Of a stretch of DNA of 10,843 nucleotides, positions 1-6,311 are shown one piece after another. Every line of letters starts with the position of its first letter. The first letter of the stretch is position 1. The DNA is from Ignavibacteria bacterium. Its GTDB lineage: Bacteria; Bacteroidota; Ignavibacteria; Ignavibacteriales; Ignavibacteriaceae. The stretch covers positions 1-10,843 of the forward strand of contig JAUSIA010000466.1 in the NCBI GenBank assembly GCA_030648225.1, read 5' to 3'. The notes below the pieces were generated by a model, which was not told the origin of the DNA, ran no database searches, and saw only the letters and a program-made list of their open reading frames with translations. The position numbers and the translations under genes were made by a program.

Positions 1-872
1 GGAAACATATCTCCCGTATAAAATCTCATTCCAAGTGCAGCTACGTGCGGTCCGAGTTTCTGCACAGGTTTAATATACTGGTTAATATCAACACCTTCAC
101 CAAATTCGGGATCAGGAATATCTCCCCCATGTACAAAAGGATAACCAAAGTGTAAATCTTTTTCCGGTGCACTGTTCAATTCATCGGGAGGAGCATTATC
201 TCCAAGCATGTCTCTGCCATTATCTGTAAACCATAGTGCATTAGTTTCTGGCTGCCAATCAAATCCAACTGTGTTTCTTATTCCACGAGAAAAAACTTCA
301 AGATTACTTCCATCGGGATTCATCCTCATAATTGATGCATATCTTTCATCAACTTTTAAACAAATGTTGCACGGTGCACCAACAGGAACATAAAGCTTAT
401 CATCAGGACCAAAAGCAATAAACTTCCATCCATGGTGTGCATCGCCCGGGAAACCATCATTAACCAGCACAGGTTTTGGAGGATTTTTTAGATTGTCTTC
501 AATATTATCATAACGCCAGACTTTACTTATCTCGGCTACGTAAAGACTTCCATTCCTGAAAGCAACACCGTTCGGTCCCTTAAGTCCGCTTGCAACGGTA
601 ATTACATCATCAGCTTTATAATCCTTATTTGTATCAAGAACAGCGTAAAATTTATCTTCTCTTGTTCCAACAAATAAAACTCCGTTAGGACTTAAAACCA
701 TTGATCTTGCGTTGGGAACATTATCGGCATAAACTTCTATTTTAAAACCAGGTGGAAGTTTTATATCGGAAGGGTTCTCGGGATTAATATTTTCATTACA
801 GTAAAATGTAAAAGATAAAAAAGGTATCGAAATTAAAAGTACCAAACTTCCTTCAATCATTTTTGTAAACAT
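1..872 (-). CDS. PQQ-dependent sugar (sorbosone) dehydrogenase family protein, 3' end cut by window edge
   Basis: The frame reads minus from 872 to the window edge: 290 codons with no stop, so the C-terminus is missing. Family members are predicted periplasmic beta-propeller enzymes that oxidise sugars or aldoses with PQQ. Hallmarks seen are 'PGFKIEVYADNVPNARSM' near residues 41-58, 'GDAHHGWKFIAFGPD' (143-157, paired His146/His147), 'PVGAPCNICLK' (163-173), 'RGIRNTVGFDWQPET' (196-210), 'LWFTDNGRDMLGD' (213-225) and 'DLHFGYPFVHGG' (239-250). Residues 8-24 form a hydrophobic export signal ending in 'FTFYC'. Cys25 could be lipidated, but the preceding residues are a poor lipobox. The ATG at 872 was chosen because AAAGGAG lies six bases upstream; a later Met at residue 5 fits worse. 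The pspC-like gene ends only 33 bases upstream on the same strand, so the two may be co-transcribed. Family assignment is solid; the substrate and any C-terminal cytochrome domain cannot be judged. Confidence 0.88.
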   Translation of the reverse strand, partial: MFTKMIEGSLVLLISIPFLSFTFYCNENINPENPSDIKLPPGFKIEVYADNVPNARSMVLSPNGVLFVGTREDKFYAVLDTNKDYKADDVITVASGLKGPNGVAFRNGSLYVAEISKVWRYDNIEDNLKNPPKPVLVNDGFPGDAHHGWKFIAFGPDDKLYVPVGAPCNICLKVDERYASIMRMNPDGSNLEVFSRGIRNTVGFDWQPETNALWFTDNGRDMLGDNAPPDELNSAPEKDLHFGYPFVHGGDIPDPEFGEGVDINQYIKPVQKLGPHVAALGMRFYTGDMF

Positions 873-905
873 AGCTGTCTCCTTTGAATGAAAAACAAAA
901 AAAAC

Positions 906-1097
906 CTAATCAGGCGGTGGCATAATAATCCATAAAATAATATAGACCAGGATTCCCGGGAAACCGGCACTAAGAATTGAGAGAAGAACATAACCAACTC
1001 TCACAAGTGTAGGATCCCAGCTCAGCAATTCGGCAATACCGCCGCATACTCCGGCAATCATTGAGTTCCTTGATCTTTTAAGCTGCATTGTTTTCAT
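906..1097 (-). CDS. Stand-alone PspC domain protein
   Basis: This 63-residue protein is essentially one PspC domain. It has a basic N-terminus (KRSRNS), the conserved 'MIAGVCGGIAELLSWDPTLVRV' region at about residues 13-34, and a hydrophobic stretch (about 35-59, broken by SAGFPG) ending in 'IILWIIMPPPD'. PspC proteins sit in the inner membrane and act in phage-shock or envelope-stress responses; small single-domain forms are common in Bacteroidota-like bacteria. The ATG at 1097 has no clear Shine-Dalgarno sequence, and an in-frame ATG three codons later (1088) is an alternative start. The sugar dehydrogenase follows 33 bases downstream. It lacks the C-terminal extension of the longer enterobacterial PspC. 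Its theme matches the LiaF-like/LytS/LytTR block further right, but a functional link is only inferred. Confidence 0.9.
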   Translation of the reverse strand: MKTMQLKRSRNSMIAGVCGGIAELLSWDPTLVRVGYVLLSILSAGFPGILVYIILWIIMPPPD

Positions 1098-1197
1098 AAT
1101 GCTATAATAATTCTTAGATAAATATAAATAAGAAGAGGTTTAAATGTTCTGGAAGATTATGCAGAAAAATAATTTAAGTGAGACAGCACAACCAGTT

Positions 1198-1281
1198 TTA
1201 TGAAATCCATAATTCTTTTGGAGGATTATATTGTGTTTTTTCAAGCTCTAAAGGTCTAAATAATTTTTCGTTAAGAATTTT
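1198..1281 (-). pseudogene. Orphan coding-like fragment downstream of the sugar kinase gene
   Basis: On the minus strand, directly after the kinase gene, a frame with no ATG, GTG or TTG start reads 27 codons to a TAA and ends in 'RPLELEKTQYNPPKELWIS'. The composition looks like real protein (Pro, Glu, Trp, balanced charge) rather than random AT-rich DNA. In another frame, an ATG overlapping the kinase stop (1295-1293) opens a 15-codon frame, 'MKLFKKFLTKNYLDL', that stops at 1248. A frameshift between the two frames would join them into one short protein. The fragment may be the tail of a deleted or frameshifted gene once translationally coupled to the kinase. I do not recognise the family. 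It could also be chance. Confidence 0.3.
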
Positions 1282-1294
1282 TTAAATAATTTCA

Positions 1295-2227
1295 TTAGTC
1301 CAGATTTTTCATATCAAATTCTTTAGCCATAAATACAGCACCCATTACAGGCTGATGTTCGGCTTCTTTTACTATAACATCGTCAAATCGTTCCTTAATT
1401 TTTTTATTAAGCATTTGTGAGAGAAAATTATCATTTGTGATAACACTGCCAATAAAAGAAACTTCCATAATTTCCTGGTTAAGCTTTTCTTTCATTGCCC
1501 GGATATGAGAAATAAGTTCATCTGTTTCTTCATCTACAATTTTCTTACAGACTTCATCATCTTTTTTTGCTGCATAAATAACCTGCTGAGCTACAGAGGC
1601 AATATCAAAATTATTTTTATAAACAGCATTGATCAACTTTTCGCTATTGTTAATTCCAAAATGGTTAGAGACAAGCTTGGAAAGCATTGTAATCTTTCCT
1701 CGTCCATCGTAAAATTTTGAAAGTTCTGCCAAACCTTTTCTGCCAATGCTATAGCCGCTTCCTTCATCACCTATAAATCTTCCAAAGCCGCCGACTCTAT
1801 GAATATATCCTTTCGAATCTTTCCCAAACATAATTGAGCCTGTACCGGAAATAAGGATGCTTCCCGGTCTTCCTGGAAAGGCTCCTTCAAGAGCGATTCT
1901 CGCATCACTTACAACTTTAAGATTTTTTATTTCATCTTTTTTGGATTTCGCATAGTTTAAAAAATGCTCCTCTAATCTTTCAGTATCTTCTTTTCTTCCG
2001 GCGCCTGCGGTACCCAAAACAACAAAAGCTAAATCTTCAAATCCGCAGTTAAGATTTTTTATGCAGTCTGTTAAAAGATTAAAGATTGTTTCAGTTACTT
2101 TATCCAATCCATAAACCAGAAAATTTGAAGGACCGCCAATAGTATCATATAGAGGTTTTCCGTCACTATCCGCAGCTTTACATTTTGTTTTTGTCCCACC
2201 GCCATCAATACCTATAAGATATTTCAT
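1295..2227 (-). CDS. BadF/BadG/BcrA/BcrD ATPase-family sugar kinase, N-acetylglucosamine kinase-like
   Basis: This is a cytosolic sugar kinase of the ASKHA fold, about 310 residues, the usual size for bacterial and eukaryotic-type N-acetylglucosamine kinases. Visible motifs are the phosphate-1 loop 'YLIGIDGGGTKTKCKA' (residues 3-18, Asp8), 'VVLGTAGAGRKEDTERLE' (about 89-106), the phosphate-2/adenosine region 'SILISGTGSIMFGKD' (about 123-137), 'VGGFGRFIGDEGSGYSIG' (about 145-162) and a late 'VSFIGSVITND' strand. The expected reaction is ATP-dependent phosphorylation of GlcNAc, glucosamine or a related amino sugar, feeding cell-wall recycling or chitin use. The frame can be extended two codons to a TTG at 2233, but the ATG at 2227 is preferred; neither has a clear Shine-Dalgarno. 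It is divergent from the aminotransferase gene. The family call is strong; substrate specificity is inferred, since the family also includes ATPase activators of dehydratases. Confidence 0.85.
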   Translation of the reverse strand: MKYLIGIDGGGTKTKCKAADSDGKPLYDTIGGPSNFLVYGLDKVTETIFNLLTDCIKNLNCGFEDLAFVVLGTAGAGRKEDTERLEEHFLNYAKSKKDEIKNLKVVSDARIALEGAFPGRPGSILISGTGSIMFGKDSKGYIHRVGGFGRFIGDEGSGYSIGRKGLAELSKFYDGRGKITMLSKLVSNHFGINNSEKLINAVYKNNFDIASVAQQVIYAAKKDDEVCKKIVDEETDELISHIRAMKEKLNQEIMEVSFIGSVITNDNFLSQMLNKKIKERFDDVIVKEAEHQPVMGAVFMAKEFDMKNLD

Positions 2228-2313
2228 ATTCAAAAATGATTTTAATATTTATACGAAAATAGGAAAAAATCATAAAGTATTGAACCTTCTCATCTTTCAT
2301 AAAGCAAAAACGT

Positions 2314-2346
2314 ACAAACCCAATTTCTCTAAGAAATTAGGTTTGT
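2314..2346. terminator. Strong hairpin in the divergent kinase/aminotransferase intergenic region
   Basis: The arms at 2314-2328 and 2332-2346 pair over 15 positions around a 3-base loop. The single odd position is a C/A mismatch if read as plus-strand RNA but a G-U wobble if read as minus-strand RNA. On the plus side the stem runs into TTTTA; on the minus side T5 follows after three bases. It therefore looks like an intrinsic terminator, usable in either direction. No gene ends here, because both flanking genes start here. That leaves a leader attenuator of the kinase gene (about 87 bases before its ATG) or the end of a short unannotated transcript. The rest of 2234-2436 holds no gene I can support. 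Confidence 0.4.
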
Positions 2347-2360
2347 TTTAATGATGAATT

Positions 2361-2393
2361 TTGAAGTCTCATAAAAATTATGTTCTATTTTCG
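2361..2393 (+). promoter_or_regulatory. Candidate Bacteroidota-type promoter for the aminotransferase gene
   Basis: TTG at 2361-2363 and TATTTTCG at 2386-2393 (seven of eight positions of TAnnTTTG) are 22 bases apart, close to the known -33/-7 arrangement of Bacteroidota sigma-ABfr promoters. This would place the transcript start near 2400, about 37 bases before the ATG at 2437, and downstream of the hairpin. In AT-rich DNA such matches occur by chance, so this is tentative. Confidence 0.25.
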
Positions 2394-2436
2394 GTATTAA
2401 TTAGTTATTTTAGGACTAAACCAAAACTGATCAACT

Positions 2437-3918
2437 ATGAGTTCATTAGAAAAATATTTCCAGCCTTTCAGGGAAAATACGATAGGTTATAATCAAACTT
2501 TTATTTCTCCTTATGGAGAAAAGAGAATAAACTATGCCGATTGGATTGCAAGCGGAAGATTATACGCTCCTATTGAAAAAACCATGCTGGAAAAATTCGG
2601 ACCTTTTGTAGGCAATACACATTCAGAATCGAATGTTACCGGAACAACTATGACTAATGCTTACCACCACGCCCACGAGGTAATAAAGAAACATTGCAAT
2701 GCGGGACATGATGATGTGATAATTACAGCCGGTTCAGGAATGACTGCATTGATAAATAAGTTCCAGAGAATAATGGGATTAAAAATTCCTGAACAGCTTA
2801 AGGATTATTTCCATTTACCAGAAGAACTTAAGCCGGTTGTGTTTGTAACCCATATGGAACATCATTCAAACCATACTTCCTGGCTTGAAACGATTGCAGA
2901 TGTAATTCTTATTTCCCCAGATAAAGATGGCTTGGTTGATTTCTATAACTTTGAGAAACAAATTCAAAAATATAAAGGAAGAAAACTTAAGATAGGAGCT
3001 TTCACTGCCTGTTCAAATGTTACTGGAATCTCAACTCCTTTTCATAAACTGGCTAAGCTGATGCATGAGAATGGAGGATTCTGTTTTATAGATTATGCCT
3101 GTTCCGCACCTTATGTAAAAATAGATATGCATCCTAAAGATTCTCTTGAAAAACTTGATGCAGTTTTGTTCTCACCGCATAAGTTTCTCGGAGGTCCCGG
3201 TTCACCGGGAGTTTTAATTTTTGATTCCAAACTTTATCACAACCGAGTCCCTGATAATCCCGGCGGCGGAACGGTTGACTGGACTAATCCCTGGGGAGAG
3301 CATAAGTTTGTAAATAATATTGAAGCAAGAGAAGATGGCGGAACACCGGCTTTTCTGCAAACTATTAAAGCTGCTTTATGTATTCAGCTTAAAGAGCAGA
3401 TGGGGATTGAGAATATGAAAAATAGAGAAGATGAATTAGTTAAGATCGGTTTTGAAGAACTTAAAAAGATAAATGGGTTACATTTGCTCGCTGATAATGT
3501 TGAAGAGCGTATCGGAGCTTTTCCTTTTTATGTTGATAATATTCATTACAACCTGATTGTAAAATTATTGAATGATCGTTATGGAGTACAGGTGAGAGGA
3601 GGCTGCAGTTGTGCAGGAACTTACGGACATTATCTTTTACATGTAGGGCAGGATAGATCCAAATATATTACAGATAAAATTGATCAGGGAGATCTTTCTG
3701 AAAAACCAGGCTGGGTAAGAATGTCAATTCACCCATCAACAACAAATGATGATCTTTACTTTATGATTAATGCAGTAAATGATATAGTAATGAATATCTC
3801 GGCTTATGAAAAAGATTACAGCTATTCTTCCTCTAAGAATGAATTTTTTAATATTAAAACTAATGGAAAAGAATTCAATCTCGAAAATTGGTTTAATATA
3901 TCAGAAAAAGAGAGATAA
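2437..3918 (+). CDS. Aminotransferase class V-fold PLP-dependent enzyme, cysteine-desulfurase-like
   Basis: This 493-residue fold-type I PLP enzyme is longer than typical SufS/IscS (about 400). Seen are 'TAGSGMTALINKF' (PLP phosphate site, about residues 97-109), 'THMEHHSNHTSWLE' (about 138-151, matching the EHHSN motif of class V enzymes), 'CFIDYACSAPYV' with cofactor-binding Asp219, 'LFSPHKFLGGPGSPG' with Schiff-base Lys249, and 'RGGCSCAGTYGH', where Cys392 sits at the catalytic position of the R-x-G-x-x-C-A motif of SufS-type desulfurases. Two oddities are Cys222 where SufS has Gln after VDGA, and Cys390 next to the presumed catalytic cysteine. The C-terminal ~45 residues after 'SAYEKDYSYSSS' are a polar extension. 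The most likely role is release of sulfur from cysteine or a related lyase or transamination step; there are no suf or isc neighbours, so the substrate is open. No Shine-Dalgarno precedes the ATG. The stop touches the stop of the convergent gene with no gap. Confidence 0.88.
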   Translation: MSSLEKYFQPFRENTIGYNQTFISPYGEKRINYADWIASGRLYAPIEKTMLEKFGPFVGNTHSESNVTGTTMTNAYHHAHEVIKKHCNAGHDDVIITAGSGMTALINKFQRIMGLKIPEQLKDYFHLPEELKPVVFVTHMEHHSNHTSWLETIADVILISPDKDGLVDFYNFEKQIQKYKGRKLKIGAFTACSNVTGISTPFHKLAKLMHENGGFCFIDYACSAPYVKIDMHPKDSLEKLDAVLFSPHKFLGGPGSPGVLIFDSKLYHNRVPDNPGGGTVDWTNPWGEHKFVNNIEAREDGGTPAFLQTIKAALCIQLKEQMGIENMKNREDELVKIGFEELKKINGLHLLADNVEERIGAFPFYVDNIHYNLIVKLLNDRYGVQVRGGCSCAGTYGHYLLHVGQDRSKYITDKIDQGDLSEKPGWVRMSIHPSTTNDDLYFMINAVNDIVMNISAYEKDYSYSSSKNEFFNIKTNGKEFNLENWFNISEKER

Positions 3919-4281
3919 CTATTTAATTAAAACCATTGGCTTTGTATCTGTATAGTTTGGTGTTATTAGCTTATAAAAATAAATTCCGCTAGCCATATTT
4001 CCCGCATTAAAGATTACTTTATAACTTCCCGGTTTTTGATTTTCATTTACCAAAGTTTTCAATTCGTTTCCTAAAATATCAAACACCTGCAGTTTAACTC
4101 TGCTTCCTTCTGAAAGTTCGTATTTAATTATTGTGGATGGATTAAATGGATTAGGATAGTTTTGATATAAAATAAATTTATCCGGTATATAATTAACCGG
4201 TTCATTATCATCAACTGAGACAACGGCTCCAAGAGAGAGTAATGCATTTCTCAAAAGTTTGCGAGTGCTGTCTCTTTCCAT
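3919..4281 (-). CDS. T9SS type A sorting domain fragment (C-terminal half of a broken secreted protein)
   Basis: The frame encodes 120 residues. A linker ('SVDDNEPVNYIPDKF', about residues 22-36) is followed by a complete type IX secretion C-terminal sorting domain: 'ILYQNYPNPFNPSTIIKYEL' (37-56), 'VKLQVFDILGNELKTLVN' (62-79), 'GSYKVIFNAGNMASGIYFYK' (85-104) and the terminal strand 'TKPMVLIK' (113-120). Such domains direct proteins across the outer membrane through T9SS, after which they are removed or anchored. As read, this frame has no signal peptide, so the product could not reach the secretion system alone. The missing export signal is in the overlapping upstream frame (4251-4448). The best reading is one gene broken by a frameshift in the 4251-4281 overlap, with an internal deletion of the catalytic or passenger part. 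The frame is open upstream of its ATG for only about eight codons. Confidence 0.75.
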   Translation of the reverse strand: MERDSTRKLLRNALLSLGAVVSVDDNEPVNYIPDKFILYQNYPNPFNPSTIIKYELSEGSRVKLQVFDILGNELKTLVNENQKPGSYKVIFNAGNMASGIYFYKLITPNYTDTKPMVLIK

Positions 4282-4448
4282 ATAAGGTAGCTTCTTATGC
4301 TGTCTTCAGAAACTTGTGAAATTATCTCATTAATGAGATGTGTATTTTTCACTATGAATTGATTATGGTTTGATACAATGCTGCTTTGTGAGGAAATATC
4401 TATAGAAAGAAATGATATAAGCAAGATAAGCAGATAGAAATTTTTCAT
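4251..4448 (-). CDS. Signal-peptide fragment of the broken T9SS-type secreted protein
   Basis: The frame encodes 65 residues. 'MKNFYLLILLISFLSIDISS' is a good Sec signal peptide with likely cleavage near residue 20, followed by 'THLINEIISQVSEDSIRSYL' (36-55) and an out-of-frame ending 'IWKETALANF'. The ATG at 4448 is preceded by GAGAGG, giving a plausible ribosome-binding site. The mature part resembles the N-terminal lead-in of secreted peptidases (for example M28 type) in Ignavibacteria; that resemblance is from memory and tentative. It overlaps the sorting-domain frame by 31 bases, and a one-base shift joins the two into about 176 residues, far shorter than typical T9SS cargo. The aldehyde dehydrogenase ends 73 bases upstream on the same strand, so this relic may be read as the tail of that transcript. 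Confidence 0.55.
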   Translation of the reverse strand: MKNFYLLILLISFLSIDISSQSSIVSNHNQFIVKNTHLINEIISQVSEDSIRSYLIWKETALANF

Positions 4449-4521
4449 ACTTACCTCTCGTTTAATTATTAATTATTTAAACTAAATAAAATCCAATCGG
4501 AATTTCTTGCCGGGAAATATT

Positions 4522-6117
4522 TTAGTATTTAAAGTCCTTTATTATCTTATCTACTTCTTCTTTTGATAATCCACTCCCATAAACTTCTTTCTTAGTGGAT
4601 TCCTTCTTTTGCTGCTGTTCTTTATAAGGTAAGTAGGAATCTTTTATTGGCCTGTTTCCAGCACGTGCTATTAATCTTTCTTCTATCTCTTTCATAAAGC
4701 TGCTTTGAGTAGTTGATGTATGAGATAACTCCGGTGTTGAAAATGATGTTACACACTCTCCTTTATTAACCGGATTTGTTTCAAAAGCAAGACTTTTAAT
4801 ATTCATTAAATGTTTTGCAGAGACATTATCCGAAATTATTGAACCTCCCCAGGTTCCAGGTCCTAATGTCATAGATGGAGTTAATGCAGTTGTATATCCT
4901 ATAGCACCAATTGAAGCAACTGTATTCACAAGAATTCTGAATGCAGGTTTTTCAAGAGCAAATTTCAAGATAATTGGCTGGTCATTTGAATGAATAACCA
5001 TTGTATGCCCGATGCCGCCGAATCTTAAAAGATCAATACATTTGTGGCAGCCTTCAAGCCAGCCATCAACTGTATAGAATGCAAGAATTGGAGAAAGTTT
5101 TTCTATTGATAGCGGCTCACTCTTTCCGACTTCTGTACATTCGGCTAAAAGAACCTGGGTGCTTTCAGGAACACTGAATCCGGCATACCTTGCTATATAT
5201 GCTGCAGGTTTGCCCACAACTTCAGGATTAATTCTGAAATTTGTTTGGATTGCTTTTGCGAGTTTTTGTTTCTCTTCACTATTTACAAAATAGCATCCTC
5301 TTGCTTTAGCTTCCTCTACCACTTTTTCTTTCAAAGAATTATCAACAATCATTGCCTGTTCTGATGAACACAAAGTGCCGTTATCGAAAGTTGTTCCATA
5401 AATAATATCTGCAACAGCTTTTTTATAATTAGCACTGCGTTCAATAAAAGCAGGAACATTTCCTGAACCAACTCCATAAGCGGGTTTGCCTGCGCTGTAA
5501 GCAGCTTTAACCATTGGAGTACTGCCTGTTGCCAGAATAATATCAATATTTCTATCGTGCATTAAAGCAGCTGTTCCTTCAATAGTTGGAGCTGACATAC
5601 ATTGAATTAAACCCTGAGGTGCACCTTCTTTTTCAGCAGCATCAGATAAAACTCTTAATGCTTCTGCAGTACACTTTGCTGCTTTGGGATGGGGACTTAC
5701 AACAATTCCGTTTCTGCATTTTAAAGAGATAAGAGCTTTATACATTGCAGTTGAGGTAGGATTAGTTGATGGCACTAATGCGCAAACAACTCCCATTGGA
5801 ACAGCGATCTTTAAAACTTTTCCATTCTGTTCGCTGCCAATTATCCCAACAGTTTTAAGATCTTTTATTGATTCATAAACATTCTTGGTTCCGAATTGAT
5901 TTTTTATAACCTTATCCTGCCATTTACCGAAACCAGTTTCTTCCTGAGCCATCTTAGCAAGTCTTTCAGATTCAGCATAACCTGCATCAGCCATAGCTTT
6001 AATAATTTTGTCAACCTGTTCCTGTCTGAAGAACTGAAATTCCTGCTGTGCTTCTTTTGCTTTGTGTGCTAAGTAGCGCGCTTCCTGTATTGATTGAAGA
6101 TCATTATCGAACTGCAT
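4522..6117 (-). CDS. CoA-acylating aldehyde dehydrogenase (acetaldehyde dehydrogenase, EutE/PduP/AdhE-N type)
   Basis: This enzyme of 531 residues oxidises acetaldehyde or another short aldehyde to the acyl-CoA with NAD+ and CoA, reversibly. Seen are 'MGVVCALVPSTNPTSTAMYK' (108-127), 'IDIILATGSTPMVKAAYSAG' (191-210) for NAD binding, 'YGVGSGNVPAFIE' (214-226), the catalytic thiol Cys250 in 'FDNGTLCSSEQAMIV', and 'LTPSMTLGPGTWGG' (412-425). The 'GTLCSSEQ' active site is nearer to AdhE-type and sulfoacetaldehyde-type acylating enzymes than to classical ALDHs, and there is no fused iron alcohol dehydrogenase. After the catalytic domain, a Lys/Glu/Gln-rich linker (about 498-513) leads to 'SGLSKEEVDKIIKDFKY' (515-531), an amphipathic helix resembling an encapsulation peptide of bacterial microcompartment cargo. 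No shell genes lie in the window. The ATG at 6117 has AAGGA seven bases upstream. The exact aldehyde is unknown. Confidence 0.9.
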   Translation of the reverse strand: MQFDNDLQSIQEARYLAHKAKEAQQEFQFFRQEQVDKIIKAMADAGYAESERLAKMAQEETGFGKWQDKVIKNQFGTKNVYESIKDLKTVGIIGSEQNGKVLKIAVPMGVVCALVPSTNPTSTAMYKALISLKCRNGIVVSPHPKAAKCTAEALRVLSDAAEKEGAPQGLIQCMSAPTIEGTAALMHDRNIDIILATGSTPMVKAAYSAGKPAYGVGSGNVPAFIERSANYKKAVADIIYGTTFDNGTLCSSEQAMIVDNSLKEKVVEEAKARGCYFVNSEEKQKLAKAIQTNFRINPEVVGKPAAYIARYAGFSVPESTQVLLAECTEVGKSEPLSIEKLSPILAFYTVDGWLEGCHKCIDLLRFGGIGHTMVIHSNDQPIILKFALEKPAFRILVNTVASIGAIGYTTALTPSMTLGPGTWGGSIISDNVSAKHLMNIKSLAFETNPVNKGECVTSFSTPELSHTSTTQSSFMKEIEERLIARAGNRPIKDSYLPYKEQQQKKESTKKEVYGSGLSKEEVDKIIKDFKY

Positions 6118-6202
6118 TTATATTTCCTTGAGAGATTTGATGTGTAATATATTTAATGGAATGAAGAATGTAAAATCTGAAATGTCTTCCCGAACTTTTG
6201 TT

Positions 6203-6230
6203 CCGCTTAAAGCGGGATCCCGTTAAGCGG
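6203..6230. repeat. Nested palindrome, REP-like
   Basis: CCGCTTAA (6203-6210) pairs with TTAAGCGG (6223-6230) around the perfect inner palindrome CGGGATCCCG (6213-6222), leaving only a 2-base AG bulge. GATCCCG (6216-6222) can alternatively pair with CGGGATC (6237-6243), which is followed by T5 (6244-6248) on the plus strand. GC content is clearly above the surroundings. It looks like a dispersed palindromic element, but with one window I cannot show that it recurs in the genome. Confidence 0.5.
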
Positions 6231-6256
6231 TGATTTCGGGATCTTTTTGGCTTAAA

Positions 6257-6298
6257 ATTCTGAAATAAACCTGCCTGACGACAAAGCAGGTTCAGAAT
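6257..6298 (-). terminator. Probable terminator of the LytTR regulator operon
   Basis: Just 13 bases after the stop of the response regulator, ATTCTG (6257-6262) pairs with CAGAAT (6293-6298), and AACCTGC (6268-6274) pairs with GCAGGTT (6286-6292), giving a 13-bp interrupted stem with an 11-base loop. On the minus strand it ends in a short T run (ATTTTAAG). Position and shape fit termination of the signalling operon before the aldehyde dehydrogenase gene. The T tract is weak, and the arms may also be part of the palindromic repeat cluster beside it. Confidence 0.5.
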
Positions 6299-6311
6299 GA
6301 TAAATAATATG

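Noticed and set aside
208..393. A plus-strand frame opposite the sugar dehydrogenase
   Set aside because: The minus strand gives a clear family protein over the same bases, and the plus-strand translation shows no motif.
1144..1203. A 19-codon plus-strand frame with AAGAGG upstream of its ATG
   Set aside because: It is very short, lies opposite the kinase/pspC side, and has no recognisable sequence or partner gene. An AGAGG-like site is common by chance.
4449..4521. Possible terminator between the aldehyde dehydrogenase and the broken secreted gene
   Set aside because: Only a 5-bp ATTTC/GAAAT stem with a 7-base loop is visible, and no proper T tract follows.
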